From: Thermovibrio sp.
GTDB taxonomy: Bacteria > Aquificota > Aquificia > Desulfurobacteriales > Desulfurobacteriaceae
Direction of reading: 5' to 3'
Assembly: GCA_015488335.1 (NCBI GenBank)
Contig: WFNZ01000051.1
Span: forward strand, 1-64,000
Length of the DNA: 64,000 nucleotides
The notes under the pieces were generated by a model, which was not told the DNA's origin, ran no database searches, and saw only the letters and a program-made list of their open reading frames with translations. The translations under genes were made by a program, and so were the position numbers. Shown here piece after piece: positions 25,745 through 36,066 of this stretch; position 1 is the stretch's first letter; the number at the start of each line of letters is the position of its first letter.

Positions 25745-26775
25745 TCTATAACCACCTTCCCCTCTCCTTCCGTAATCTTCCCTATTTTGAAAACTTCTTC
25801 GCCTGAAGACTTTAAAACCTCAACGGCCCTTTCCACATCTTCCGGCGCCACAACAACGGTGTAGCCTATGCCCATGTTAAAGGTTTTAAACATCTCCTCT
25901 TCAGGAACGTTTCCCTTCTCCTCAATGAAACGAAATATCTCTGGAACTTTCCAGGAACCTTTCTCAACAACCGCATTAACGCTTTTTGGCAACACCCTTA
26001 CAAGGTTTCCAGGTATACCGCCGCCGGTAATGTGAGCCATCCCCTTTACGTTAACCTGGTCAAGGAGTTTAAGGATGCTCTTAACGTAAATTCTCGTAGG
26101 AGTGAGGAGAACCTCGTAAACTTTTCCGCGGAGCTCCTCTACGTAGTCATCAACCTTCATGCCTAAAATCTCAAAGAAGAGCTTTCTAACGAGTGAGTAG
26201 CCGTTGCTGTGGATTCCCGAAGAGGCAAGGCCTAAAACTACATCTCCCGGTTTTATCTCCTCTCCGGTTATATACTTCTTCCTGTCAACAATTCCTACAA
26301 CAAAGCCGGCAAGGTCATACTCTCCTTCAGGGTAGAAGTCTGGCATTTCTGCTGTTTCTCCCCCTATAAGGGAACACCCTGCAATCTCGCATCCTTTAGC
26401 AATTCCCTTAACGACATCTGCAGCAACGTCAACAGAGAGCTTTCCGGTAGCGAAGTAGTCAAGGAAGAAGAGAGGTTTCGCACCAACAGTCAGAATGTCG
26501 TTTACGCACATGGCAACAAGGTCTATTCCAACGGTGTCGTGGACGTTGGCCATCTGGGCAACCTTTAGCTTCGTTCCAACGCCGTCGGTTCCCGAAACCA
26601 GAACAGGCTCTGAGTAACCTTTGGGAAGGAGATAACCTGCTCCAAACCCTCCTATCCCAGCCAGAACATTCTCATCAAAAGTTCTTTTTGCAAAAGTTTT
26701 TATCCTGTCTACAAGTTTCTCTCCGGCTTCTATGTCAACGCCTGCATCTTTATAGGTAAGCTTTCTCTCCTTCAT
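25741..26775 (-). CDS. purM: Phosphoribosylformylglycinamidine cyclo-ligase (AIR synthase)
   Basis: A 344-residue ATP-dependent enzyme that closes the imidazole ring in purine synthesis. Typical features are the start [66 protein letters not shown] and [14 protein letters not shown], then [11 protein letters not shown]. Length is normal. It overlaps the exonuclease gene upstream and purN downstream by 4 bases each. Confident. Confidence 0.96.
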   Translation of the reverse strand: MKERKLTYKDAGVDIEAGEKLVDRIKTFAKRTFDENVLAGIGGFGAGYLLPKGYSEPVLVSGTDGVGTKLKVAQMANVHDTVGIDLVAMCVNDILTVGAKPLFFLDYFATGKLSVDVAADVVKGIAKGCEIAGCSLIGGETAEMPDFYPEGEYDLAGFVVGIVDRKKYITGEEIKPGDVVLGLASSGIHSNGYSLVRKLFFEILGMKVDDYVEELRGKVYEVLLTPTRIYVKSILKLLDQVNVKGMAHITGGGIPGNLVRVLPKSVNAVVEKGSWKVPEIFRFIEEKGNVPEEEMFKTFNMGIGYTVVVAPEDVERAVEVLKSSGEEVFKIGKITEGEGKVVIE

Positions 26776-27746
26776 TCTTCCTCTCCGTAGTCAATTTTAC
26801 CGTCAAAGTAGATTGGAACCTCGTAGGCAAAGTGGCGCTTAGTCCAGCCTGTTCCTCCACCAAGTTCTCTCTCTATGAACTCCTCAAATCCCTTTACCTT
26901 TGAATCAAGAGCATCGGCGTAGGCAAGGGCAACTGCCTCAAGGGTTTTTGGTTTTTTAGGAGAACCGTGCTCGTACTGGCCGTGATGGGCCAGTATGCAG
27001 TGGATAAGTTTGGTCTTCAGGTCTTCAGGAAATCCGTTAATTTCTGCTATTTTGAATGCCACCATTTCACAGCTCATGTAGAGGTGGCCAAGGAGTATTC
27101 CCTCTTTTGTCCTGTCAATTGAGGTCTCTACACTATACTCGTATACCTTTCCTATATCATGGAGAATTGCAGCAGTAATGAGCAGGTCTCTGTCTAAACT
27201 CCTGTAGCGCTTTGCCACAGTTTCACATATCTCTGTAACGCCCAAAGTGTGTTCAAGAAGCCCACCGATGCAGGCGTGGTGGATGGTTTTACCGCCGGGA
27301 GCTCTCAGAAACTTTTCAACAAACTCCTCGTCGTAGAAGAAGCCCTCAAGGAGTTTTTTCAGGTATACGTTCTCTACAGTCTCTATAATCTCAAGGAGCT
27401 TTGTAAACTGCTTCTCTATTGAAAAACGGCTCTCGGAGATGAACTTCTTAGGGTTGTACTCTCCCTCTTCTGCAACCCTTATCTCTGAAAGTTTTGGCTG
27501 AAGATTCCCGTTGAAGTACTCAACGTTTCCCCTTACAAATACTACGTCTCCCTTTTTAAAAACTGTAAGATCCGCATCTTTCGGCGGCTTCCACCAGAGA
27601 GCCTGAAATGTTCCAGTTTTGTCTGACAGAACAAGTCTTAAGAAGGGCTCCCCTGTTCTGTGTTTTCTTATTTCTACGTGCTCAATGACAAAGTAGCCTT
27701 CAAAGGGAGCTCCCACCGGCAACCTGTAAATATCCCTGACAAGCAC
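26772..27746 (-). CDS. YhaM-like 3'-5' exoribonuclease (OB fold plus HD domain)
   Basis: A 324-residue protein. The N-terminal OB fold (about 20-90, [19 protein letters not shown]) precedes an HD domain with [38 protein letters not shown] and [19 protein letters not shown]. The arrangement and the [10 protein letters not shown] phrase are typical of YhaM, a 3'-5' exonuclease on single-stranded RNA or DNA. It opens the purM-purN run. A TATAAT-like element upstream near 27780 may be its promoter. Confident at family level. Confidence 0.88.
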   Translation of the reverse strand: MLVRDIYRLPVGAPFEGYFVIEHVEIRKHRTGEPFLRLVLSDKTGTFQALWWKPPKDADLTVFKKGDVVFVRGNVEYFNGNLQPKLSEIRVAEEGEYNPKKFISESRFSIEKQFTKLLEIIETVENVYLKKLLEGFFYDEEFVEKFLRAPGGKTIHHACIGGLLEHTLGVTEICETVAKRYRSLDRDLLITAAILHDIGKVYEYSVETSIDRTKEGILLGHLYMSCEMVAFKIAEINGFPEDLKTKLIHCILAHHGQYEHGSPKKPKTLEAVALAYADALDSKVKGFEEFIERELGGGTGWTKRHFAYEVPIYFDGKIDYGEEE

Positions 27747-27815
27747 ACCATCTCCTTGAGGGAAAATAGGTAGTGGGAATTATAAACGATAGAGGAGAGG
27801 GAGCAGGAGCTCCCG

Positions 27816-29231
27816 CTAAAACCCGACCTTAGCTGCGTAAACCGCAGAAGCGTCAACAACCGGGTTGACCCAGATACCGAAAACTATGAGAAGAATTGCC
27901 ATAACTGCTAAAGGCAGAAGAATCCAGTTCTTGTTGGGAGAGTCGTTAATCGGTTTCTCAAGTGTAGGCTCCTCAAGGTACATCTGCTTGGCAATCCAGA
28001 TGTAGTAAGCAACAGAGAAGGCGCTGTTGAGAAGACCTACAAGGGCTAACCAGGTCATACCGGCATCAACTGCAGCGGTAAAGACGAAAACCTTACTGAT
28101 AAAGCCCGCCATAGGAGGAACCCCGGCAAGGGAAAGGAGGAAAATAAGGAAGAGAGCTGCCAGGAGTGGTTCCCTTCTACCAAGCCCCTTGTAGTCGTCC
28201 ATAGTTCTTGCTCCCCAAACAAAGAGGAAAACGGCAAAACAGAGAAATGCAGCCGTTTTCATAAAAACGTAGGCAACGGAGTGGTAGATGATACCGGTAA
28301 CGCTCAACGGAACAGAAAGGGCTGCAAAGGCTACAAGTGTATAACCTGCATGGGCAACGGAAGAGTAGGCCAGTATCCTTGAAACCCGCCTTTGAGCAAG
28401 GGCTAATAGGTTACCTACAGTCATTGTAAGGGCAGCTATAATGGCAAGAATCAGGGTGAAGTGGCCGGCAATCACCGGAATTGCCTCGTAGACAACCCTC
28501 ATAAGCCCTATAAAGGCAGCACTCTTAGAGATACCGGTAAGGAGAGCAGCAACGCCAGGACAGGTTCCATCGTAAACATCAGGTCCCCAGAAGTGGAACG
28601 GAAAGGCCGTGATCTTAAAGCCAAAACCTGCGAATATGAAGACAGCGGCAAGGGCAACAAGAGGATCTATAAATAGGTTTTTAACAAGGGCTGAAAACTC
28701 AAAACTGCCGGTCATTCCGTAGAGAAGAGAGATTCCAAAGAGCATAAACCCTACTGCAAGGGCTCCGTTGAAGAAGTACTTAACACCGGCTTCAAAAGAC
28801 TTATCGTCAAAGGCAAAGAGAACCATAAGGTAGGTAGGCATCGTCATCAGTTCCATCGCAATGGCGAGGGAGACAAAGTTGTTGGCGCTAATGAGGAGGA
28901 GAGCTCCAGCCGTAGATATCATAAGGGCAGAGATCAGCTCGTTAACGAACTTATCCTTCTCCGTAATCCAGTAGATAACCAGCATCACCATCCAGGAAGC
29001 AATTAAAATAAGAGCTCCCAACAGAATAGAAACCGGATCTGTAGTGTAGAAAACTTCTAAAACGTGTTTTCCCTTATCTGATATAAGAACTAAAAAGAGG
29101 GAAACCACATAACCTATAGAAGAGATGAGAGCTCCCTGAATCCCCGATATCCTGAAAAGCCTGTTTATAACGGGAAGAAACGCTCCCGTTAAGGCCAGAA
29201 CCATTGTTGCTGCAAGGTAGTTAATGTTCAC
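27816..29231 (-). CDS. nuoN: NADH-quinone oxidoreductase subunit N
   Basis: A 471-residue antiporter-like membrane subunit of complex I with about 14 hydrophobic segments. The conserved proton-channel Glu lies in IAMELMTMPTYLMV, the half-channel Lys in GFGFKITAFPFHFWGPDVY, and the central Lys in LTGISKSAAFIGL; ILAYSSVAHAGY is also typical. It is the last gene of the nuo operon, and its end is followed by a GGGAGC/GCTCCC hairpin near 27800-27815 that may stop transcription. Confident. Confidence 0.94.
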   Translation of the reverse strand: MNINYLAATMVLALTGAFLPVINRLFRISGIQGALISSIGYVVSLFLVLISDKGKHVLEVFYTTDPVSILLGALILIASWMVMLVIYWITEKDKFVNELISALMISTAGALLLISANNFVSLAIAMELMTMPTYLMVLFAFDDKSFEAGVKYFFNGALAVGFMLFGISLLYGMTGSFEFSALVKNLFIDPLVALAAVFIFAGFGFKITAFPFHFWGPDVYDGTCPGVAALLTGISKSAAFIGLMRVVYEAIPVIAGHFTLILAIIAALTMTVGNLLALAQRRVSRILAYSSVAHAGYTLVAFAALSVPLSVTGIIYHSVAYVFMKTAAFLCFAVFLFVWGARTMDDYKGLGRREPLLAALFLIFLLSLAGVPPMAGFISKVFVFTAAVDAGMTWLALVGLLNSAFSVAYYIWIAKQMYLEEPTLEKPINDSPNKNWILLPLAVMAILLIVFGIWVNPVVDASAVYAAKVGF

Positions 29232-29241
29232 CTGTTACCCC

Positions 29242-30687
29242 CTACTGAAAGAGTTGTGAAAAAGCGTTAACCACAGGGTTATAGAGGTTAAAGACAACAG
29301 CCGGAATAACTCCAACCAGTATAAAAGCCCCTATGTAAAGGGCAAGAGGAATGTTCTCAATTAGAGGGAGCTCCGTAAGTGACTTCAGGTTCTTGAACTC
29401 CTCTCTTAAAGGACCAAAAACTGCCCTCTGGAGCATCCACATAAAGAAACCGGCACCAAGGGCACTGGCAAGAGGAACGATAACCATAACCCAGCCATAG
29501 TAGTCAAAAGCAGCAAGCATGACAGAGAGCTCCCCTACAAAACCTGCAGTTCCAGGAAGCCCAACGGCAGCCAGAACTCCTATAACGAACATCGTCATAA
29601 GGCCGGGAATCTTCTTCATAAGACCACCAAGCTCAGAAATGTACCAGGTGTGGGTTTTATGGTGAATGTAGCCTGCAATCATAAAGAGGAGAGAAATAAC
29701 AAGGGCGTGGCCAACCATCTCATAAACGGCAGCAGAGATTCCAGCAGCAGTAAGGGCAGAAAGGCCTAAAAGGACAAACCCCATATGGTTAATACTTGAG
29801 TAGGCAACCATCCTCTTAATGTGGTCTTCTGCAAGGGCTCTGAAGCCAGCGTAGAAAATCGTAAGAACGGCAATAAAGGCCATAAGCGGAGCAAAGAACT
29901 TACTGGTTTGAGGAAAGAGGAAGATCTCCCACCTTAAAAGACCGTAAGCACCCATTTTAAGAAGAAGTCCTGCAAGGAAAACAGAAATTGGAGAAGGTGC
30001 CTGAACGTGTGCATCGGGAAGCCAGGTGTGGAAAGGAACAACGGGCATCTTAACGGCAAAACCTATAAACATCAGTATCCAGACAAGCTTTGCAACAGAA
30101 GGATCAAGGTGGATGTTCAGTAGTTTTTCAAACTCAAATGTGTGTGTAGACAGGTAGAGAACGATAATTCCAAGAAGGAGGAATACGCTCGCAAGGTGGG
30201 TATAGATAAAGAACTTCATCGCAGCGTAAATCCTGTTTTCTGCTCCCCAAATACCGATGTGGAAAAACATAGGAACCAAAGTAAACTCCCAGAATATGAA
30301 GAACCAGAGAAGATTAAGTGAGACAAAAACTCCAACCATAGGGCCAAGGAAAATAAGAATTAAGAAAAAGTAAGCCCCAGGCCTTTCAACGTGCCATGAA
30401 GAGAGGGTAACTGTAATGGCAAGGAAAGCAACTATTCCCAAAAGAACAAGAGATATACCGTCGGCAGCAAGGTGGAGGTTGAAGTCAAAAGGTGGATAAA
30501 TCTGATAGAACTCATGAAATGCAAATCCATTTCCTGGATACTTGGCGATTAAGTAAGCTGTACAGAAAGCCAGGAAAACACCTACAGCCAGAGAAAGGTA
30601 TTTTGGAATGTCCCTGTTAACCTTCTCACCTATCCAGGCAAAGGGTGCTACCAGAACAGGGAGCAGAATCATACTCAGCAGAACCAT
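29242..30687 (-). CDS. nuoM: NADH-quinone oxidoreductase subunit M
   Basis: A 481-residue antiporter-like subunit. Proton-channel features are FWEFTLVPMFFHIGIWG (Glu), FAVKMPVVPFHTWLPDAHVQ (Lys and His) and LAGLLLKMGAYGLLRW (Lys), then VAYSSINHMGFV. About 14 membrane segments. Its position between nuoL and nuoN with gaps of about 10 bases is standard. Confident. Confidence 0.95.
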   Translation of the reverse strand: MVLLSMILLPVLVAPFAWIGEKVNRDIPKYLSLAVGVFLAFCTAYLIAKYPGNGFAFHEFYQIYPPFDFNLHLAADGISLVLLGIVAFLAITVTLSSWHVERPGAYFFLILIFLGPMVGVFVSLNLLWFFIFWEFTLVPMFFHIGIWGAENRIYAAMKFFIYTHLASVFLLLGIIVLYLSTHTFEFEKLLNIHLDPSVAKLVWILMFIGFAVKMPVVPFHTWLPDAHVQAPSPISVFLAGLLLKMGAYGLLRWEIFLFPQTSKFFAPLMAFIAVLTIFYAGFRALAEDHIKRMVAYSSINHMGFVLLGLSALTAAGISAAVYEMVGHALVISLLFMIAGYIHHKTHTWYISELGGLMKKIPGLMTMFVIGVLAAVGLPGTAGFVGELSVMLAAFDYYGWVMVIVPLASALGAGFFMWMLQRAVFGPLREEFKNLKSLTELPLIENIPLALYIGAFILVGVIPAVVFNLYNPVVNAFSQLFQ

Positions 30688-30696
30688 CCACTCCTC

Positions 30697-32532
30697 CTAA
30701 ACAAAGAGAATGAGCAAGACAAGTGTTATTACGCCAGCAACAAAGTAAGTAAGGTAATCTATAACATCGCCAGTCTGAATCTTCCTGCACCTATCCCAGC
30801 AGGCAAGGGAAAGTCTGGCAGTTCCGTTAACTGCACCGTCAACAACGTGTATATCCACCCACTCAACAGCTTTGGCAATTGAGCCGTAGAAAACGTGGCG
30901 GCAGATCCACTTTATTGCAGCGTCAACATACCATCCGTTGTAGAGAAACTCATTTATCCCTTTACCTAACGGATGGGCTAGGAACTTGACAGTACTGATA
31001 ACCCTCTTGTAGTAAATAAGGAAGACAATACCGAAGAGGATAAACATTACCGTTAAAGTTGCAACCAGCAGGTTCAGGAAGAAGGGCTCATGGACTTCAC
31101 CGAAGAGGAAGTGGATAATCTGCTCTTTAAAGAAGGGAATAACTACCGTAAGTACAGCGAGAACATAGAGTGGAACGAGCATTATGGGATAAGCCTCTCT
31201 GGCGTGCTTTGAGTATTCAGAAGGCTCTCCTGTGAAGACAACAAACCAGAGCCTGAAACCGTAAGCAATACAAAGGACAGCAGCAACAAAGGTAAGGCCA
31301 AAAATCACCGGGTTACCGTAAGCGTAAGTCGCTCCGATTATCCAGTCTTTACTGAAGAAACCGTTGAAGGGCGGAACACCGGCAAGGGCAAGAATACCCA
31401 CAAGGAAGAGAAGAGCTGTTTGAGGCATGTATTTGTAGAGCCCTCCCAACTTAAAGGCATCTTTTTGATGGGTCATGTGGATAACGGCACCTGCTGCCAG
31501 GAAGAGGAGGGCTTTGAAGATGGCGTGGTTCATAAGATGGAAAATTCCTGCAGCGGCTGATCCAACACCAAGGGCAACAAACATTAGAGCAAGGTGTTCC
31601 ATCGTAGAGAAAGCAAGTATTTTCTTGATCTCTGTATGGGCAAGAGCTCCCGTAGCAGCAATGAATGCAGAGAGAGCTCCCACAAATCCAACAACTATTA
31701 AAGCATGGGAGTAGTCAAAGAACGGGAACATTCTTGCAACCAAGTAGACACCTGCGTTAACCATTGTGGCAGCGTGGATGAGAGCAGAAACTGTTGTCGG
31801 ACCTTCCATAGCATCAAGAAGCCACGGGAAGAGGGGAAACTGGGCAGACTTTCCAACAGCTCCAATGAAGATGAGTAGTGAAATCAAGAGTCCCAGCTTA
31901 ACGGAAAATGCTCCTGCAAGGGCAAGGGCGTTGAGCTCCTGGAAGTTAATTGTTCCAAGAAGAACCCAAGCAACAATTATGCCTGCAAACATAAAGACAT
32001 CACCGAAACGGGTCATAACAAAGGCTTTCAGTGCAGCTTCTGCAGCACTCCTCTTCCAGTACCAGTAACCGATGAGGAGGTATGAGCAGAGACCAACACC
32101 TTCCCAGAAGATGTAGAGGCCGACAAGGTTGCTGACAAAAACAAGACCCACCATAGAGCCTATGAAGAACAGCTTTTCAAAGTAGTACCTGTGTGGAGAC
32201 TCATCGTCTTCCATGTAACCTTTGGAGAAAACGATATCTAAGAAACCGATTCCTGTAGCGATTAGAGCCATAACAACAGAAAGGCTATCAACGTAAATTC
32301 CAAGAGGAATTTTAAAGGAACCGAAGGTAAACCAGTTAAACTTATGAACTATCGGATGCTCACCAAGGTTAAGTGCAATATAACAGGTAAGGATAAAACC
32401 TATTAAACCTGTTAGAACAGCCACCCAGAAGGAGTTCCATCTCTCTGTAAACTTCCCTATCAGAAAGGCGGAGATGCTTCCAAGGAAAAAGATTCCAATT
32501 GTGAGATAAGTTATCCAGACCAGCTTCTCCAT
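30697..32532 (-). CDS. nuoL: NADH-quinone oxidoreductase subunit L
   Basis: A 611-residue subunit and the largest antiporter-like component. It shows FWEGVGLCSYLLIGYW, GAVGKSAQFPLFPWLLDAMEGP, ALIHAATMVNAGVYL and AFSTMEHLALMFV, plus the long C-terminal region that forms the lateral helix across NuoM/NuoN (about 480-580). The length is normal for NuoL. It is separated from nuoK by 1 base. Confident. Confidence 0.95.
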   Translation of the reverse strand: MEKLVWITYLTIGIFFLGSISAFLIGKFTERWNSFWVAVLTGLIGFILTCYIALNLGEHPIVHKFNWFTFGSFKIPLGIYVDSLSVVMALIATGIGFLDIVFSKGYMEDDESPHRYYFEKLFFIGSMVGLVFVSNLVGLYIFWEGVGLCSYLLIGYWYWKRSAAEAALKAFVMTRFGDVFMFAGIIVAWVLLGTINFQELNALALAGAFSVKLGLLISLLIFIGAVGKSAQFPLFPWLLDAMEGPTTVSALIHAATMVNAGVYLVARMFPFFDYSHALIVVGFVGALSAFIAATGALAHTEIKKILAFSTMEHLALMFVALGVGSAAAGIFHLMNHAIFKALLFLAAGAVIHMTHQKDAFKLGGLYKYMPQTALLFLVGILALAGVPPFNGFFSKDWIIGATYAYGNPVIFGLTFVAAVLCIAYGFRLWFVVFTGEPSEYSKHAREAYPIMLVPLYVLAVLTVVIPFFKEQIIHFLFGEVHEPFFLNLLVATLTVMFILFGIVFLIYYKRVISTVKFLAHPLGKGINEFLYNGWYVDAAIKWICRHVFYGSIAKAVEWVDIHVVDGAVNGTARLSLACWDRCRKIQTGDVIDYLTYFVAGVITLVLLILFV

Positions 32533-32533
32533 C

Positions 32534-32842
32534 CTACCACCTCAGGTTCCTGATTTTTGATGGAATAACCTCACCAAACCGCTTGTAGAAGACGATAACT
32601 ATAGCCAGACCAACGGCAGCCTCAAGGGCCGCAAGACCTATGGTGAAGAACGCGAATATCTCACCGTCAACGTTCCTCTGAGCTGAAAAGATGGCAAGAT
32701 TCAGGTTTGCAGCGTTGATAATCATCTCAACGGCAAAGAGCATCCTGATAACTGATCTCCTTGAGAGAAGGCCGTACACCCCCACAGCAAGGAGAGAAAA
32801 GGATAGAAATAGGTAAGCATGAACGTCCGCTTCAAGAAGCAT
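32534..32842 (-). CDS. nuoK: NADH-quinone oxidoreductase subunit K
   Basis: A 102-residue, three-helix membrane subunit. The conserved glutamates are in helix 2 (MLFAVEMIINAANL) and helix 3 (LAALEAAVGLAIV), both needed for proton movement in complex I. It overlaps nuoJ by a single base at ATG/TAATG. Confident from length, motif and position. Confidence 0.94.
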   Translation of the reverse strand: MLLEADVHAYLFLSFSLLAVGVYGLLSRRSVIRMLFAVEMIINAANLNLAIFSAQRNVDGEIFAFFTIGLAALEAAVGLAIVIVFYKRFGEVIPSKIRNLRW

Positions 32843-33321
32843 TACTTAGCCTCCCTCTTTTTCGTAATGATGGCGTTTGCCATGTAAAGGAGGGCTGACA
32901 CGATAAAGCCCAGAACTATAGTGAAGAAAGAGTACTTCTCAACAAAAACAGTTCCAAGAACTTCCGTTGAAAATGTCTTAAATGGCAAGGTATCTATAGC
33001 ACTTAAGAAAGAGAAAAAGGTTCCCAGAATAAGGAGAAGCAAGCTCAAGACTATAGCCTTAACGGCTTTCCCTTCAGGCTTCTTGTAGCTTTCACCGATC
33101 ATCATTATCGCAAAGAGAACGAGAATCGTTACACCACCTGCGTAAATGGCAAGCTGAACACCACCCAAAACGGGCATATTTAGACCGAAGTAGACAAGGG
33201 CTATCTCTGAGAGGAGAACGACAAATGAAACGGCCGCCCAGAGGAGTGAAGTCGCCTCAAGGGCTATTATGGCGCTCCCTATAACAACGGCATAGATAAT
33301 CCAGAAGTAGACGTTCCCCAT
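32842..33321 (-). CDS. nuoJ: NADH-quinone oxidoreductase subunit J
   Basis: A 159-residue, five-helix membrane subunit. The conserved third helix QLAIYAGGVTILVLFAIMMI, which contains the pi-bulge region, is clearly present. The C-terminal hydrophilic loop is short. It overlaps nuoI and nuoK by one base each, implying coupled translation. Confident. Confidence 0.93.
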   Translation of the reverse strand: MGNVYFWIIYAVVIGSAIIALEATSLLWAAVSFVVLLSEIALVYFGLNMPVLGGVQLAIYAGGVTILVLFAIMMIGESYKKPEGKAVKAIVLSLLLLILGTFFSFLSAIDTLPFKTFSTEVLGTVFVEKYSFFTIVLGFIVSALLYMANAIITKKREAK

Positions 33322-33932
33322 TACTCCTCTCCTTTACTTCCTTTCTGAGAGTTATCTCCCTGTTGTGGCTTTTCCTCTTTTCCCTTTTCTAAAGAGGGCT
33401 GTTCTTTTTTAGCTTCAGCTTTTGCTTTGGCTTGTTGAGCCTGCTGTTTCTTCTTCAAGGCTTCCTGTTTTTTCTTCTCAAGGAGTTCCTCCATCTTTTT
33501 AGCCTTCTCAAGGGCCTCTTCAAGGTTTTCAGGCTCAAAAACGTACTCTGTTAACTTATCCCAGGTAACATCTTCAAGAATCATTGAGTAGTGGTCTGTA
33601 AGTTTTATTGCTTTCTCTGGCTTTGTTGGACAGGCATCCTCACAGAGCCCGCAGAACATACACTCATTGGCCCTAACCTTTGGAACAGCCCTTGGCTTCT
33701 TAACCCCTGTTGGAACCATATCTATACAGTTAACGGGGCAGGCCCTTGAACACATTCCACAGCCAATGCAGAGCTCCGCATTTATGATGTGTTTGCCACG
33801 ATAGTGGAGCTCCCTCTTTATCCCTTTATCCCACCATATTTCCGTAGCCTTTGGAGCAAAGAGAGCTTTAGTTACCCTTATAACTTTTTTCGTTGCCTCA
33901 AAAGGTATCTTTAAAGCGTCTTTAGCTTCCAT
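33321..33932 (-). CDS. nuoI: NADH-quinone oxidoreductase subunit I with charged C-terminal tail
   Basis: A 203-residue peripheral subunit carrying clusters N6a and N6b, shown by two motifs: CIGCGMCSRACPVNC and CMFCGLCEDACPTKP. The core ends near residue 135. The remaining ~65 residues form a Lys/Glu/Gln/Ala-rich tail (KKKQQAQQAKAKAEAKKEQ region) with no iron-sulfur ligands, unusual in length and composition, and perhaps a docking surface. In a complex without NuoE/F/G, NuoI lies close to where electrons must enter. The core call is confident; the tail's role is unknown. Confidence 0.93.
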   Translation of the reverse strand: MEAKDALKIPFEATKKVIRVTKALFAPKATEIWWDKGIKRELHYRGKHIINAELCIGCGMCSRACPVNCIDMVPTGVKKPRAVPKVRANECMFCGLCEDACPTKPEKAIKLTDHYSMILEDVTWDKLTEYVFEPENLEEALEKAKKMEELLEKKKQEALKKKQQAQQAKAKAEAKKEQPSLEKGKEEKPQQGDNSQKGSKGEE

Positions 33933-33941
33933 CTAACCTCC

Positions 33942-34886
33942 TTAAGAGATGAACATTTTGACGAGAATAATGAAGGCAAGGTTCAAAAGGGCTAAAGGAG
34001 TTAAAACTTTCCAACAGAACCTCAAGAGCTGGTCCATTCTGATACGGGGAGTTGACGCCCTTACAACGAAGGTAAAGACGTAAAGCCCAAGAATCTTTAT
34101 GAAAAACCAGACAATTCCCGGAAGGACAGGCCCTTTAAACCCTCCTAAGAACAGAACAACGGCAACAGAATAGAGAGCAAAGAGCTCTATCAGCTTAGAG
34201 AGAACGAGGATTGCGTAGTTAAACCCGCCAAACTCTGTAAGGAAACCATAGACAATTTCCTGCTCAGCCTCCGGTATGTCAAAGGGCGGTCTGTCTGTAA
34301 CTATGAGAGTTGCAGTCACAAAGATGAGAAACGCCGGAAGAAGGATAAAGAAACCTAACCAGGAGCTCTCATGAACTATCTGAAGGTGGTTGAGAGTTCC
34401 GTAGAAAACAGCAGCAGCAAGGGCGGAGAGCCAGAGCGGGATCTCACCCGAAATCATCTGGTTAACAACCCTTAAACCACCGATGAAAGAGTACTTACTC
34501 TTTGAAGCCCAGCCTGCGTAGAAGAAAACCGGAGGCATACCGGTAACAAGGGCCAAAACAATAAGGAGATCAAAACTTGTGCTTACTATATAGCTGTGCT
34601 CAGAGAACGGTATAAAGGCAATCAGAGCGGCAACCATCAGGAAAGCAACAAATGGAATGAGAGAGAACAACAGTTTGTTCGCCCTCCTCTGAATGATGAA
34701 CTCCTTTTGAAGGAGTTTAAAAACGTCTGCTGTTGTCTGAAGAATTCCCCATTTACCAACGTAGTAGGGTCCCGTCCTCAGGTGAACATCGGCAAGAATC
34801 TTCCTCTCCATGTAGAAGATTGTAAGGAAAACGACCAACAGAAAGAGAAAACCGGGGAAAAATATCGCTTTAATCCAGGCTTCCAT
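33942..34886 (-). CDS. nuoH: NADH-quinone oxidoreductase subunit H
   Basis: A 314-residue membrane subunit that forms much of the quinone chamber. It has the conserved YMERKILADVHLRTGPYYVG loop, GWASKSKYSFIGGLRVVNQM, and the acidic TDRPPFDIPEAEQEIVYGF loop with its essential glutamates. About eight membrane helices. Separated from nuoI by 9 bases. Confident. Confidence 0.95.
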   Translation of the reverse strand: MEAWIKAIFFPGFLFLLVVFLTIFYMERKILADVHLRTGPYYVGKWGILQTTADVFKLLQKEFIIQRRANKLLFSLIPFVAFLMVAALIAFIPFSEHSYIVSTSFDLLIVLALVTGMPPVFFYAGWASKSKYSFIGGLRVVNQMISGEIPLWLSALAAAVFYGTLNHLQIVHESSWLGFFILLPAFLIFVTATLIVTDRPPFDIPEAEQEIVYGFLTEFGGFNYAILVLSKLIELFALYSVAVVLFLGGFKGPVLPGIVWFFIKILGLYVFTFVVRASTPRIRMDQLLRFCWKVLTPLALLNLAFIILVKMFIS

Positions 34887-34896
34887 TCCAGGCCTC

Positions 34897-36066
34897 CTAC
34901 CTGTCTATATCACCGTGACACATGTATAGTGATGCAAAGATAACGGGAACGTCTGCAAGCTTAACGTTTTTCATCATTTCGGGCATCGCCCAGAGGTTGG
35001 CAAAAGAGGGAGCTCTCATCTTCAACCTGTAAGGCCCGGTTCCACCATCGCTAATAAGGTGGAAGCCGAAGCATCCACGGGCCCACTCAACGTTAACGTA
35101 AGCCTCTCCAGGAGGAACTTTAATGGGGAACTTTGTTCTCCACTCTCCCTCTGGAAGTCCCTCAATAGCCTGCCTGATAATCTTTGCAGACTCTATAAGC
35201 TCCTCCCATATGACCAGATACCTTGCGTAGGCATCACCTTCTTCCTTCGTTACAACCCTAAAGTCAAGCTCTCCGTAAGCAGTATACGGGTAGTCTTTCC
35301 TAACATCTGAAGCAACGCCAGAAGCCCTAAGAGCAGGACCCGCAAGACCGAGCTCTACAGCTTTCTCCTTTGGGACAACACCAATCCCCTGGGAGCGGAG
35401 TTTTAATGTAGGATTATCAATAAACACTTCTGTATACCTTGGAATAAACTCTTTTTCAAGGAAATCAACAGCCGAAATCATTTTCTCTATAAACTTTCCT
35501 GTTGGTTCATACCTGACACCGCCAGGAACAATAGAAGCAGTTGCAATTCTCTGCCCGGAGTAAACCTCAAAGGCGTCAAGGAACTTCTCACGGGCAATCA
35601 GTGCCCATTGCATAGGGGTATGAACACCGAGAACACCGATAAAGCCACCAAGACCTATGAGGTGGCTTACAATTCTTCCACCCTCACAGAGGATAGTCCT
35701 CACGTAGTCTGCCTTCTTTGGAACTTCAACGCCTGCAATCTTTTCAGCTGCAATGGAGTAACCGGTCATCGTTCCAAAGTTATCTATGAAGCAGGCCCTC
35801 TCAACGTTTACAATGGCGTTCTGCCATGTTCTATACTCAACCAACTTCTCAAGGAGCCTCAGAACGTAGCCGATATCCGGGTCAACCTTTACAACCTCAT
35901 CTCCGTCAACCCAAACCTTCAGCCTCATAGGACCTGAGGCTGGATGCTGAACACCCCAGTTGAGCTGGAGAAGTTTCTCCTGTAAAAGACCTAAATCCTC
36001 TCCGGAAACCTCTTTTGTCTCTTCAACGACAAACGTGTATCCTGCAAGAGAGATGCTGTTTCCCAT
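34897..36066 (-). CDS. nuoD: NADH-quinone oxidoreductase subunit D
   Basis: A 389-residue hydrogenase-like subunit lining the quinone site, separate from NuoC (not fused). Recognisable parts are NWGVQHPASGPMRLKVWVDG, the early DIGY motif, IPGGVRYEP, GPALRASGVASDVRKDYPY, and the end RAPSFANLWAMPEMMKNVKL, then CHGDIDR. The last Asp-Arg matches the conserved DxDR terminus. It overlaps nuoC by one base. Confident. Confidence 0.95.
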   Translation of the reverse strand: MGNSISLAGYTFVVEETKEVSGEDLGLLQEKLLQLNWGVQHPASGPMRLKVWVDGDEVVKVDPDIGYVLRLLEKLVEYRTWQNAIVNVERACFIDNFGTMTGYSIAAEKIAGVEVPKKADYVRTILCEGGRIVSHLIGLGGFIGVLGVHTPMQWALIAREKFLDAFEVYSGQRIATASIVPGGVRYEPTGKFIEKMISAVDFLEKEFIPRYTEVFIDNPTLKLRSQGIGVVPKEKAVELGLAGPALRASGVASDVRKDYPYTAYGELDFRVVTKEEGDAYARYLVIWEELIESAKIIRQAIEGLPEGEWRTKFPIKVPPGEAYVNVEWARGCFGFHLISDGGTGPYRLKMRAPSFANLWAMPEMMKNVKLADVPVIFASLYMCHGDIDR